Positions 45,913-54,953 of a DNA stretch of 64,000 nucleotides are shown here, in pieces. The notes under the pieces are model-generated. The model made no database searches. It was not told the origin of the DNA and saw nothing but the letters and a program-made list of their open reading frames with translations. Position 1 is the first letter of the stretch. Each line of letters opens with the position of its first letter. The position numbers and the translations under genes were made by a program. This DNA is from Wenyingzhuangia heitensis (GTDB lineage: Bacteria > Bacteroidota > Bacteroidia > Flavobacteriales > Flavobacteriaceae), in NCBI RefSeq assembly GCF_011762155.1, contig NZ_JAASQL010000003.1, positions 1 to 64,000 on the forward strand, in the 5' to 3' direction.

Positions 45913-46620
45913 TTATTCTTTTGTGTTGTAACAATATTGATACAAGGCTCCAAAATGAATTTTCATTTTTTCTTTAGCCAGCTGTGTATCTTGTTTTTGG
46001 ATGGCTTCAAAAATTTCCTGATGTTCTGTAATTCCTTTTTGAGCCTGCCCCTTATCACATACGTGATACTTTTCAAAATCTGTAATGATTTTTGGAGTAA
46101 TCATTAACATAAATGTGTTCATGGTACTGTTACCGCTAGCTTTAGCAATTGCTAAATGAAACAACAAATCTTCTTGTACTGCATTTTCACAATTCAGCAC
46201 CTTTTCTTTATAAGCTTCTAAAGCATTTTTAATACTCTCTAAATCTGCTTCAGATCTTCTTTGAGCAGCCAATCTCACTGTTTTTAGTTCAAATAAAATT
46301 CTGGTTTCTACCAAAGCTCTAAAGTCTGGATCTCCCAAAGCTAAAATATCGTCAATCATTCCATTCATAGCTACTTGGCCAATGTCTGCAACAAAAGTTC
46401 CACTTTGTGGTTTAGATTTTAACAAACCATAAAATTCTAACAACTGTATAGCTTCTCTTATATTACTTCTGCTCACTTCAAACTTTTCAGACAACATTCT
46501 TTCTGAAGGCAATTTGTCTCCTGGTTCTAAGTTTTTAAGATTTATTAAATCTCTTAACTTGGCTATAATCTGATTTTGAGTAGTTTGGTGATCTCCTTTT
46601 AACAATACTTCTAACTTCAT
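45913..46620 (-). CDS. FadR-subfamily GntR regulator of the alginate locus
   Basis: 235 residues. The N-terminal winged helix has LEPGDKLPSERMLSEKFEVSRSNIREAIQLLEFYGLL (residues 32-68). The C-terminal FCD domain is all-helical with likely metal or ligand residues in DLLFHLAIAKASGN and GITEHQEIFEAI. Regulators of this kind sense uronate breakdown products and release DNA. It has a TTGGTTAACCAA palindrome 20 bp before its start codon, so self-control is likely, and the same motif lies before susC and the PL6 gene. Confidence 0.9.
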   Translation of the reverse strand: MKLEVLLKGDHQTTQNQIIAKLRDLINLKNLEPGDKLPSERMLSEKFEVSRSNIREAIQLLEFYGLLKSKPQSGTFVADIGQVAMNGMIDDILALGDPDFRALVETRILFELKTVRLAAQRRSEADLESIKNALEAYKEKVLNCENAVQEDLLFHLAIAKASGNSTMNTFMLMITPKIITDFEKYHVCDKGQAQKGITEHQEIFEAIQKQDTQLAKEKMKIHFGALYQYCYNTKE

Positions 46621-46639
46621 AGATTCACATTTTAAAAAA

Positions 46640-46664
46640 TTGGTTAACCAATCTGGTCAGTATA
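46640..46664 (-). promoter_or_regulatory. Candidate operator upstream of the FadR-type regulator
   Basis: TTGGTTAACCAA (46640-46651) is a perfect palindrome. A weaker second unit, cTGGTcagtata (46653-46664), follows at the same 13 bp period as in the other two sites. A -7-like TATATTTA lies on the minus strand just upstream (46663-46670), so a bound repressor would block the start of transcription. Confidence 0.65.
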
Positions 46665-46695
46665 AATATATGAAATATTTATAGTTAAAACCTAA

Positions 46696-47604
46696 TTAAT
46701 GTTCAACAATTAATTGATAATATTCCACTTTTGCACCTGCCCAATTATCTAGTGTAGTTAAGTAGTTACCTGCTTTAAAATAGTTTTCAAAAACTCCCCA
46801 TCTTTGCATGTGAATATCTTTGTAAACTTTAGATTTCCCGTTCATAATTACTTCCATTTTTCCTTCTGATACTTTTACCTCTAAAGTAAACTTATCAAAA
46901 CCTACATATTCCGGAAAGTTGTAACCCTCATCATCTCCCCAGGCATCAGTTTCTAAAATTTCTGTATCTGATGCATTTACATCTTTTAAAATTTTTGTTT
47001 TTATTCTTACATACCCTTTGTGCCAATAAATTTTTAACACAGGAGGTGCATTGTTGTCTTTTTGACCAATTAAATCACGCTGCTCATTGGTTAATCTTCC
47101 GTGAATTTGCATGATGATTGTTCTATGATAATCACCCTCATCATCTTTACTAATATCCGTAACTGCTAATTTTCCTTTTAAATATCCACCTTGTTTAAAT
47201 GTCCAATTGGTACTATTACTACCAGAAACCATTTGCTCTCTTAATTCTGTTCTAGAGTAAGATGTATTTGCTGTGGTACTCCCAGGATAGGTGTAAAAAA
47301 CCAAACTTCCGTTAATAGAATCGTTATACATAAACGGTTTTAAGGTTTGATTTGTTCCGTATTCTAAAATTTCTGGTGGACTTACTTCTGTTGGTTTTCC
47401 TATAGGCAAAGTAACTTTCCAATGACTTAAATCTATGTTGGGTATTTTGTATTCTGCTGGAGTTTCTTCTTCATCATTCTCTTTCTCCTCTATATTTGGT
47501 TCTTCTTTTACGATAGGTAAGTCTACTTCTGATTCTGAATTACAATTTGTAAAACTGAATAGAAAACTTATAAAAATCCATTTGTAAAGAATTTTAATGT
47601 TCAT
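46696..47604 (-). CDS. PL7-family alginate lyase, lipoprotein, acidic linker
   Basis: 302 residues. Lipoprotein-like N-terminus (FSFTNC, Cys about residue 21), then a linker rich in Glu and Pro (about 22-52) and an alginate lyase 2 jelly roll. Catalytic motifs: SRTELREQ (RxELR), QIH, and YFKAGNY (YxKxGxY). PL7 enzymes cut alginate by beta-elimination and usually act outside the cell. Strong similarity over the whole domain to the next upstream gene shows a tandem duplication. Last gene of the susC operon, 11 bp after its paralogue. Confidence 0.93.
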   Translation of the reverse strand: MNIKILYKWIFISFLFSFTNCNSESEVDLPIVKEEPNIEEKENDEEETPAEYKIPNIDLSHWKVTLPIGKPTEVSPPEILEYGTNQTLKPFMYNDSINGSLVFYTYPGSTTANTSYSRTELREQMVSGSNSTNWTFKQGGYLKGKLAVTDISKDDEGDYHRTIIMQIHGRLTNEQRDLIGQKDNNAPPVLKIYWHKGYVRIKTKILKDVNASDTEILETDAWGDDEGYNFPEYVGFDKFTLEVKVSEGKMEVIMNGKSKVYKDIHMQRWGVFENYFKAGNYLTTLDNWAGAKVEYYQLIVEH

Positions 47605-47615
47605 TGTTGATTGTT

Positions 47616-48530
47616 TTAGTGACTTACTTCTAATTTGTAATACTTAACTTTTGCATAAGCTCCTTCGTCTCTTGATTGAAAGTAGTTTCCTGCTTTAAAA
47701 TAGTTTTCAAAAACTCCCCACTTTTCCATATGAATATCTTCGTAGACCTTGTAATCATAACCATTTAATACGATTACCATTTTTCCTTCAGACACTTTTA
47801 CTTCTAATGTAAATTTTTTATGCCCTACTTTTTGATCAAATGTATACCCGTCATCATCTCCCCAAGCATCTTCGTGCAATAGTTCTGTTCCTGTTGCTTC
47901 TAAATTTTTAAGCACTTTGGTTTTTACTCTAATTTTTCCTTTGTGCCAATATATTTTTAAAATTGGTGGAGCATTATTGTCTTTTTGCCCAATTAAATCT
48001 CTTTGCTCGTTGGTTAAACGACCGTGAATTTGCATAATAATTACCTTGTGATATTTCCCTTCACTGTCTTTGGATATTTTATCAACTTTAAGAACTCCTT
48101 TCATAGTTCCTCCTTGCTTAAAAGTCCAGTTGGTATTGTTATCTCCTGGAACCATCTGCTCTCTAAGTTCCGACCTAGAGTATTTGGTGTTTGCCGTAGT
48201 AGCATTACTTGGATACGCATAAAAAACCAAACCTCCTTTAATAGAATCGTTATACATGTACGGAATTAACCTTTTGTCTGTAGCATACTCTAAAATTTCT
48301 GGTGGTTCTATATTGGTTGCTTTTCCTTTGTGATTTAATTCTGGTGTGGTTACACTCCAATGGCTTAAATCAATTTTTGACAACTTGTATTTTTTACGTT
48401 TCTTTTTCTTCTTTTTCACCTCAACACTTGTTTCGGTTTCTGTAACACTACTTGCCTTTGTTTGGCAAGTAGCATTTACAGAAAAGAACATACATACTAA
48501 AACTGTACTAATTTCTTTTAAATACCTCAT
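47616..48530 (-). CDS. PL7-family alginate lyase, basic linker
   Basis: 304 residues. Signal sequence about 1-22 (MRYLKEISTVLVCMFFSVNATC); a Cys follows, but the lipobox is poor, so it may be secreted or lipidated. A strikingly basic run (KKKKKKRKKYKL, about residues 39-50) comes before the PL7 domain. Catalytic motifs: SRSELREQ, QIH, YFKAGNYFQS. Overall pairing with the downstream paralogue is close, including VFENYFKAGNY and GRLTNEQRDLIGQKDNNAPP. The basic run could hold the polyanionic alginate chain (inference). Confidence 0.93.
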   Translation of the reverse strand: MRYLKEISTVLVCMFFSVNATCQTKASSVTETETSVEVKKKKKKRKKYKLSKIDLSHWSVTTPELNHKGKATNIEPPEILEYATDKRLIPYMYNDSIKGGLVFYAYPSNATTANTKYSRSELREQMVPGDNNTNWTFKQGGTMKGVLKVDKISKDSEGKYHKVIIMQIHGRLTNEQRDLIGQKDNNAPPILKIYWHKGKIRVKTKVLKNLEATGTELLHEDAWGDDDGYTFDQKVGHKKFTLEVKVSEGKMVIVLNGYDYKVYEDIHMEKWGVFENYFKAGNYFQSRDEGAYAKVKYYKLEVSH

Positions 48531-48552
48531 CTCTTTTAGAATTCTCTTTTAT

Positions 48553-49485
48553 TTATTCTACGGGATAAACTTTTACATTGTCTAAATAAGCATCTTGTTG
48601 TGTTTCTCCCCAGAAAAGGATCATAACATTACCGGTAGCGTTGGCTGTAAAGTTTTGAGTTACTTTGGTAAAGTTTCCTTTACCCTCTAGTTTAGTTCCC
48701 TCATTAGTAATAATTCTTGGAGCTGTGTCTACAGCATCTTTACCGTCTTCAAAATGACCATCTAATATTTCTACCACTATTTTAGCTCCTGTATTAAGAT
48801 CGTCATCATTTTTAATAGCATACTCATATTCTAACACGTACTCACGGTTGGCAGAAACTGTAATTGCTTGTCCACCATATCTACTCTTAGTACTTCTGTA
48901 TATTCCACCAGAAGTTCCTTTGGTAAATTTAGCTCCACCAGTATTCCCATCAGCATTTTCTTCTCCAGAATACAGTAAAGTAGACCCATCACCTGTACTA
49001 CCAAATGGATAAGTATCTCCGTCTGTAAAAGTAGTCCATCCCCATCCTGTTCTAGGAGAACTTTCATCCATATCACCATTAACAACATCTGGAGTTATTG
49101 CTGCAGGAGTTTCTGGTTCTACAACTTCAACCACAACAGAAGTTGTGCTTGTTGCTCCCAATTTATCTGATGCCGTTAAAGTTACTGTATACGTTCCTTC
49201 ATCAGGGAATGTATTTTCTCCATCCACTCCTGCAGATGTGTTTCCATCTCCATAATCCCAAGTGTATTCTGTTGCACTGGTAGACGAATTGGCAAATGTA
49301 TACGTTAAATAATCTTCTGTTACTGATGCAGAAAAACCTGCAGAGGGAGGAGTTGTATCCTCTTTTGAATTTGCTTCTGGTAAATCGTATTCTGTATCAC
49401 AGGATATAACAGACAACACTGTTAACACCATTAGTCCCAATAGAGAAACTGAAATACGACTTTTAAATTTATTTATTTTGTTCAT
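48553..49485 (-). CDS. PKD-domain surface lipoprotein, probable alginate-binding protein
   Basis: 310 residues. Lipobox VISC with Cys about residue 29. A PKD domain (about 45-125) has the hallmark TYTVTLTASDKLGATSTTSVVVEV and WDYGDGN. A C-terminal beta-sandwich of about 170 residues ends AYLDNVKVYP, as in carbohydrate-binding modules. It takes the SusE/SusF position after SusD and probably captures alginate at the cell surface. No catalytic motif was seen. Confidence 0.85.
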   Translation of the reverse strand: MNKINKFKSRISVSLLGLMVLTVLSVISCDTEYDLPEANSKEDTTPPSAGFSASVTEDYLTYTFANSSTSATEYTWDYGDGNTSAGVDGENTFPDEGTYTVTLTASDKLGATSTTSVVVEVVEPETPAAITPDVVNGDMDESSPRTGWGWTTFTDGDTYPFGSTGDGSTLLYSGEENADGNTGGAKFTKGTSGGIYRSTKSRYGGQAITVSANREYVLEYEYAIKNDDDLNTGAKIVVEILDGHFEDGKDAVDTAPRIITNEGTKLEGKGNFTKVTQNFTANATGNVMILFWGETQQDAYLDNVKVYPVE

Positions 49486-49517
49486 GATTTCTTTTTTTAA
49501 TTGGTTAAACCTTTTCC

Positions 49518-50948
49518 TTAGTTAATTGGATTTTGTTTCATAAGCCCATTACTTAAGTTAATTTCTCTTTGAGGAATTGGTAGTAATAAATCTGATGATG
49601 AATATCCTAAACCATTGGTTGCTGAAAATGCTGAAAACACTGCCTCTGCTCTTTCTAATCTTACCAAATCAAAAAATCTATGATTTTCAAAAGCCAACTC
49701 TACTCTTCTTTCTAATAACAATTCATCTTTTGTAATCGTACCATCAGCATCATCTGCCAATCCTGCACGATTTCTAACTTCGTTAAAAGAATCTAAAGCA
49801 TTTGCATTAGAAGTATCCGTTCCTCCAGCCATAATAGCTTCTGCATGTAGTAACAATACATCTGCATAACGTAAAACAACCCAATCGTTTCCTGCTAAAG
49901 TGGCATCTAATACAAAGGTTTTTCCATCTGCTGCTCCATCTTCACCATTAGGCAAATATTTAATTACCTGGTTTTGTGTCGTCTGACTTGGATCAATTCT
50001 GTAAGAATATTGAGTTCTATCTCCTCCTGAAGCATCTAAAACAGCAACCGCATCTGCAGTTACATAGTTAACTCCAGAAGTTCTACCTACACCATTCATC
50101 CATTCTGCAGAAAAGTTTTGACTGTCATCACTTGTAGTGTTGTAACCGATTGCAAAAATAATTTCAGCGTTTTGCTCTTGGTAAAAAACATCATTAAAGT
50201 TTGGCATTAAAGAATATCCACTAGTCATTACATCTTCTAATAACAATTGTGCTTCTGTATACTTTTTTTCTTCTTGTGTTAAATATACTTTTGCCAACAA
50301 TGTTTGAGCTGCAGCTTTAGATGCTCTTGTTTTATAACTGTTATCTAATCCTTCTACTGCCGTTGTTAAATCACTTACAATTAATTCATAAACAGTACCT
50401 GAAGCAACCCTTGTGTATTGCATTTCTGTTTCTAACGGAGTAATTACTCTATCAATTAATGGAATGTCTCCAAATAATCTTACCAAATTAAAATATGCAT
50501 AGGCTCTTAAAAACTTCGCTTCGGCTTCATAGGCAGTCTTAGTTGTTTCATCTGCTACTACCTCTAAGTTTTCTAAAACAATGTTAGCTCTATAAATTAC
50601 GTTGTAAAAACTAGCGTAATAATCTTTAACAATACCATTGGTAGCTTCTACTGTATAAAATTCAAACTGAGATGCTTCTCCTTCTTGACTTTTAGTTCTG
50701 GTATTATCACTACGCATTTCTGTTAAATAGTACTCATACATAATTCCGTGATTGTCATCTGGATCTGTACTATTGTTTCCCTGAATTGCATCATATATAC
50801 CAATTAGTCCTGTTTCTACCTCGCTAGCATTGTTAAAGTATGCATCTGCAGTAATTCCTGCCGTAGGTTTTAGTTCTAAGTAATCACTACTACAAGAAGC
50901 CAATGCACCTCCTATAATAAGCGATAATATTAATTTTATTTTTTTCAT
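49518..50948 (-). CDS. SusD/RagB-family outer-membrane lipoprotein
   Basis: 476 residues. Lipobox ALASC (Cys about residue 19). The helical TPR scaffold typical of SusD is present (AEAKFLRAYAYFNLVRLFGDIPLI, ASKAAAQTLLAKVYL) and the C-terminal part ends with RRVELAFENHRFFDLVRL and LLPIPQREINLSNGLMKQNP. It forms the lid of the SusC transporter and binds the oligosaccharide. It starts 19 bp after susC. Confidence 0.95.
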   Translation of the reverse strand: MKKIKLILSLIIGGALASCSSDYLELKPTAGITADAYFNNASEVETGLIGIYDAIQGNNSTDPDDNHGIMYEYYLTEMRSDNTRTKSQEGEASQFEFYTVEATNGIVKDYYASFYNVIYRANIVLENLEVVADETTKTAYEAEAKFLRAYAYFNLVRLFGDIPLIDRVITPLETEMQYTRVASGTVYELIVSDLTTAVEGLDNSYKTRASKAAAQTLLAKVYLTQEEKKYTEAQLLLEDVMTSGYSLMPNFNDVFYQEQNAEIIFAIGYNTTSDDSQNFSAEWMNGVGRTSGVNYVTADAVAVLDASGGDRTQYSYRIDPSQTTQNQVIKYLPNGEDGAADGKTFVLDATLAGNDWVVLRYADVLLLHAEAIMAGGTDTSNANALDSFNEVRNRAGLADDADGTITKDELLLERRVELAFENHRFFDLVRLERAEAVFSAFSATNGLGYSSSDLLLPIPQREINLSNGLMKQNPIN

Positions 50949-50967
50949 GATATAAGTTTTTTAAGTT

Positions 50968-53900
50968 TTAGAAATCTAGATTTAAACCGAAAGAAATTGT
51001 TCTGTAAATTGGAGAACCTGCTCTTTGGTAACCATAGTTTGTTGGACTTGTTCTATCAATAGATTCTGGATTGAATCCTGTATAATTATCAGCAGTTAGA
51101 TATACTAAGTTTTGACCTGTTGCATATACTCTTAACCCTTCAATTTTATACTTTGATAAGAAATCTTTTGGAAAATTATATCCAATATTTACGTTACGTA
51201 ATGCTAAGTAAGAAGCATCTTGAATAATATCATCTGTAAATATTTTTTGTTTGATGAACTCTTGATCTGGAGTGCTTGCTATAAAATCTTGTGCACTGTT
51301 AAACTGGTTAAAAATATATTGATCTCCCATGTTTCTGATTTCTGCACCATGTGATCCTTGAATCATAAAACTTAAATCTACTTGTCCTACTTTAAACTCG
51401 TTGGTAATACTCCAAACCAATTCTGGATATGGATCTCCTAATGCAGCTTTATCTTCATCATCAATAATACCATCACCATTTAAATCTTTTACATATACAT
51501 CTTGAGCTTCTCCTCCAATAGGATGGAATGGATTTGCTAAATATTCTTGCGGAATATCTTTATCTACTACCCATCCGTAAAAAGTTGAAATAGGTTGTCC
51601 TTCTAAGTTGATCCATTCAGCAGCTCTTTTAGAATCTACACTAGATATTTGACCATCTGAATCAGCAAAGTCTACTAAAGTGTTTTTGTTTGTTGTTGCA
51701 ATTAATGTTGAATTCCAACTAAACTTTTCTGTAGAAACATTTTTAGTTCTTAATTCAAATTCCCAACCTTCGTTTTTAACCTCTCCTAAGTTTACCAAAG
51801 CACTTTCAAAACCAGTGGTATAAGATACTGGGTTGTTTAATAATAATTGGTCACTTGTTCTTTGGTACCAGTCAATAGATCCTGTAATTCTGTTGTTTAA
51901 CAATCCAAAATCAATTCCTGGGTTAATTTCTACCAAACGCTCCCACTTTAATTCAGGGTTTGCAATGTTTAATGGAGCAAAACCTGTAGTAATAGCACCA
52001 TCTACAACCGCAGTGTTTGCTTGTAACAACGCTAAAGAAGGATAGTAATCTACCAACACATTACCTGTACTTAAACTACTTGTACTACTACTTACATCTG
52101 GATCTACACTACCTGTATTTAAACGGTCGTTACCTGTAACCCCATAACTAGTTCTTACTTTTAATCTGTTGATGATGTTGTTATCCTCCATAAAATCTTC
52201 ATTAGAGATATTCCATCCTACAGAAGCCGCTGGAAAGTTACCAAACTTGTATTCTGATCCAAAGATTGAACTACCATCACGTCTAAAGCTAAAAGAAGCT
52301 AAGTACTTATCATCATATGCATAATTGAATCTAGACACGTAAGAGATTCCTCTTTTTTGCCATTCAAAAGCATCTGCTCCACTAATAATAGAAGCGTTCG
52401 TAATTTCTTTTACCAAATCATTGGTATATCCTGTTCCTGAAATAGAAGAGAAAGAAAAGTTTCTAGATTCTACCACCACACCGGCAGTTGCTCCAATTTC
52501 GTGAGCCTCATCAATTGTTGTATTGTAGTTAAAAAAGTTATCAGAAATAAGGTACAATTCTCTCTGAGAAATCTCATTCATTTGAGCTGCAGAAGCCCCG
52601 TTTCTGTTAGACTCTGTTCCTTGCCATCTGGCACGTTTTGTATCTTGATAAGAACCTGATAACGTAGTCTTAAAGTTCAATCCTTTTAAAATATTATAGC
52701 TTCCGTAAACGCTACCAAACATTTTAAATTTATCATCTGTACGTTCACGCTCTAAAATTTTAGCAGCAGGGTTGGCATTAGATGTATTACTAATATCTAC
52801 CAACGTGCTTCCGTCTCCATACAAATCATAATTGTCAAAATGACGTTGGAATGCATAATCTCCAATTTGCACATCAGGATATACTCCTCTGTCTACATAC
52901 TGAATTGTGTTATCATCATGATACACTGGCAACCAATTGGTTTGTCTTAAAATATCGTGTGTAGAACCATCAAAACGTCTTCTTTTTGTAAATGATGGAC
53001 TTAAATTTACCCCCACAGAAAACTGATCGTTTAATTTACTATCTACTTTTAATCTTAAACCATATCTTTTAAAGTTGTCTGTTAACAAGACTCCTTCATC
53101 ATCAGAATAGTTGATACTGGTTGCATATTTTGTTTTTTTGTTACCACCTCTAACAGATAAAGAGTGACTTTTAATGGTTCCTCCATCAAAAATAACATCT
53201 TGCCAAGAACGGTCAACCCCCACTAACTGCTTGTACTTTGTTCTGTCAGAAAGATAAACTCCTCCATTTTCTGCTCTGTGTCCTAATGCTGCAAAGGCTG
53301 CAGGATCATTAGCTTCTAAAGCTTGGTAATATGCAGTTTCTGCTGCTGCAGTTTCTGCTATAGAAAATTCGTATTTATCACTCTTTCTAGCTTCTTTGAA
53401 ACCAATGTATGAGTTGTAACTAATTTTTGTTTTCCCCACAACACCATCTTTCATGGTAATCATAATTACACCGTTAGAACCTTTAGAACCATAAATAGAA
53501 GAAGAAGCTGCATCTTTTAAAATTTCAAAAGAAGCCACATCGTTCATGTTTAAAGATCCTAAAAAGTCTGAATCTACGATTACACCATCTACCACTACTA
53601 AAGGAGTAGAGTCTCCAGACATAGAACCTACACCACGAATATTAATGGTTGGAGCTGCTCCTGCTTCTCCATCTGTAGCTTGAATGTTTACCCCGGATAC
53701 TTGACCGATTAAAGCATCATCTACCCTAGACACTGCTATTTGATCTAATTTTTCGTTAGATACTTTTGAAATTGCCCCTGTTAAGTGTGATTTTTTTTGA
53801 GTACCATAACCCACAATTACAATCTCATCTAATTGAGCTGAACTCTCATCTAATTGTGTTGTTATTTTTATATCATCTCCTACCGAAATCGTTTTCGTTT

Positions 53901-54138
53901 CGTAACCAATAAAAGAAATCTCTAAAACATCTCCCTTTTTAACGTTTAATTGATAATTACCGTCAAAATCTGAAATAGTTCCTTTAGAAGATCCTTTTAT
54001 AACCACCGTAGCTCCAGGTATTGGCACACCGTCTGTACTAGACAAAACAATTCCTGTCAGATTAAACTGCTCTTGAGCAAAAACAGCAATATTAAAAACC
54101 AATAGGGCTGTTAGTGTTAAAATTTTCTTTAGTTCCAT
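50968..54138 (-). CDS. SusC/RagA-family TonB-dependent receptor
   Basis: 1056 residues. Signal peptide 1-21 (ends VFAQ), a carboxypeptidase-regulatory-like domain (about 25-100, TGIVLSSTDGVPIPGATVVIKGS), a TonB-dependent plug (about 112-225, VGYGTQKKSHLTGAISKV, then PLVVVDGVIVD), and a large beta barrel that ends YRTISFGLNLDF with a terminal Phe. It imports alginate oligosaccharides with TonB energy. It is the first gene of the outer-membrane operon. Its leader is about 310 nt. Confidence 0.96.
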   Translation of the reverse strand: MELKKILTLTALLVFNIAVFAQEQFNLTGIVLSSTDGVPIPGATVVIKGSSKGTISDFDGNYQLNVKKGDVLEISFIGYETKTISVGDDIKITTQLDESSAQLDEIVIVGYGTQKKSHLTGAISKVSNEKLDQIAVSRVDDALIGQVSGVNIQATDGEAGAAPTINIRGVGSMSGDSTPLVVVDGVIVDSDFLGSLNMNDVASFEILKDAASSSIYGSKGSNGVIMITMKDGVVGKTKISYNSYIGFKEARKSDKYEFSIAETAAAETAYYQALEANDPAAFAALGHRAENGGVYLSDRTKYKQLVGVDRSWQDVIFDGGTIKSHSLSVRGGNKKTKYATSINYSDDEGVLLTDNFKRYGLRLKVDSKLNDQFSVGVNLSPSFTKRRRFDGSTHDILRQTNWLPVYHDDNTIQYVDRGVYPDVQIGDYAFQRHFDNYDLYGDGSTLVDISNTSNANPAAKILERERTDDKFKMFGSVYGSYNILKGLNFKTTLSGSYQDTKRARWQGTESNRNGASAAQMNEISQRELYLISDNFFNYNTTIDEAHEIGATAGVVVESRNFSFSSISGTGYTNDLVKEITNASIISGADAFEWQKRGISYVSRFNYAYDDKYLASFSFRRDGSSIFGSEYKFGNFPAASVGWNISNEDFMEDNNIINRLKVRTSYGVTGNDRLNTGSVDPDVSSSTSSLSTGNVLVDYYPSLALLQANTAVVDGAITTGFAPLNIANPELKWERLVEINPGIDFGLLNNRITGSIDWYQRTSDQLLLNNPVSYTTGFESALVNLGEVKNEGWEFELRTKNVSTEKFSWNSTLIATTNKNTLVDFADSDGQISSVDSKRAAEWINLEGQPISTFYGWVVDKDIPQEYLANPFHPIGGEAQDVYVKDLNGDGIIDDEDKAALGDPYPELVWSITNEFKVGQVDLSFMIQGSHGAEIRNMGDQYIFNQFNSAQDFIASTPDQEFIKQKIFTDDIIQDASYLALRNVNIGYNFPKDFLSKYKIEGLRVYATGQNLVYLTADNYTGFNPESIDRTSPTNYGYQRAGSPIYRTISFGLNLDF

Positions 54139-54272
54139 TTGTGTTAGTATTAAGTTAATTAATCATAATTTTTGGGGCTTTGCTTGAGATGATACCTTCA
54201 ATTTTTAATTGCTATTTCTTCTCTCCCCATTTAACACACCACACATTAATAAAAATGATTACTTTTGTAAAA

Positions 54273-54370
54273 GTGTGTTAAACTACTGTTTGCATACTTT
54301 AGATCTTACTTCCCTTGAGAATGAAGTAATTTCCCTTTTAAAGGATGGGCGTGCACCCATCCTTTTTTTT
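54273..54370 (+). ncRNA. Candidate antisense small RNA to the susC leader
   Basis: On the plus strand, opposite the leader of the leftward susC transcript, there is a -7-like TACTTTTG (54260-54267), then a hairpin TTACTTC / GAAGTAA (54306-54329), then a strong intrinsic terminator (54340-54370). The RNA would be about 98 nt. Layout, strand and length are those of the DonS-type antisense RNAs described for Bacteroides PULs. No good TTG is seen at -33, so the promoter is the weak point. No expression evidence exists here. Confidence 0.5.
54340..54370 (+). terminator. Intrinsic terminator in the susC leader, plus strand
   Basis: Stem AAAGGATGGG / CCCATCCTTT with the loop CGTGCA, followed by T to 54370. 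The T run is on the plus strand only; on the minus strand the hairpin is followed by TAAAAGGG. It therefore ends a rightward RNA, although no rightward gene is upstream. Confidence 0.85.
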
Positions 54371-54435
54371 ATTCCAAAAATTTATTTCATATATAATTCA
54401 TTAATTTTTAAGATTAGAAATAGGCTTAGCTTCAA

Positions 54436-54488
54436 TTGGTTTACCAGTTTGGTTTACCAAATATATAGAATTAAAACATTATTAACAA
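54436..54488 (-). promoter_or_regulatory. susC promoter with tandem candidate operators
   Basis: On the minus strand, TTG (54488-54486), a 20 bp spacer and TATATTTG (54465-54458) form a full Bacteroidota promoter. Two units, TTGGTTTACCAG (54436-54447) and TTGGTTTACCAA (54449-54460), overlap the -7 box and the expected start about 54451. A FadR-type protein bound there would stop initiation. The distance to the susC ATG is about 310 bp, most of which is non-coding. Confidence 0.75.
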
Positions 54489-54593
54489 CTAATAATGTGA
54501 TTTATTACGAAAAAACCAAAAAAAAACACATACCGGTAGGTATGTGCTATTTTACATTGTCTTTTTTTAATAAAAAAGTATAACTACATTGAT

Positions 54594-54944
54594 TTAAGAT
54601 TTCATAAAATCTTCTCTAATAGGACTAAAAACATCTATTAACAAACCTGCTTCTTTGCATATAGCTCCGTGCATTACGTGTGGTGGAATGTAAAAAGAAT
54701 CTCCTCCTTTTACCATTTTAGTAGTCTCTCCAATGGTCAACTCAAAAGCTCCATCTACCACATAGGTTACCTGTGAATGGTGGTGCTCATGCATTTGACC
54801 AATTCCTCCTGTTTCAAATTTTGCTTTTACCAACATAATACGATCATCGTATCCCATAATTTGACGTTGAACTCCGTTTCCTACAGATTCCCACGCTGTT
54901 TCGCTATCGAATAAAAACTCTTTACTTGCTCCAAATGATTCCAT
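54594..54944 (-). CDS. kdgF: KdgF-like cupin, unsaturated uronate linearising protein
   Basis: 116 residues, a single cupin. The metal-binding motif is GQMHEHHHSQVTYVVDGAFELTIG, with the second His in IPPHVMHG. KdgF proteins speed the conversion of unsaturated uronate monomers, released by alginate and pectin lyases, to DEH. It is nine bases downstream of the PL17 gene, the last gene of the PL6-PL17-kdgF operon. Confidence 0.9.
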   Translation of the reverse strand: MESFGASKEFLFDSETAWESVGNGVQRQIMGYDDRIMLVKAKFETGGIGQMHEHHHSQVTYVVDGAFELTIGETTKMVKGGDSFYIPPHVMHGAICKEAGLLIDVFSPIREDFMKS

Positions 54945-54953
54945 GATTATTTT

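Larger units (their letters stand above)
54139..54435 (-). other. Long untranslated leader of susC
   Basis: From the promoter at 54458-54488 to the susC ATG no reading frame of the leftward strand is convincing. The leader contains the inverted repeats that make the plus-strand terminator and the smaller TTACTTC hairpin, so it can fold, and an antisense RNA made from the other strand would be fully complementary to it. Confidence 0.6.

Noticed and set aside
54340-54370. The hairpin in the susC leader as an attenuator of susC itself
   Set aside because: On the minus strand the stem is followed by TAAAAGGG rather than a T run, so it should not end leftward RNA; it can only terminate rightward RNA, though it could still affect folding.
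54209-54583. A 124-codon open frame on the plus strand in the susC upstream region
   Set aside because: It crosses the terminator hairpin, the tandem operators and the susC promoter, and its product is low-complexity Phe/Ile/Asn/Lys-rich sequence with no recognisable motif.
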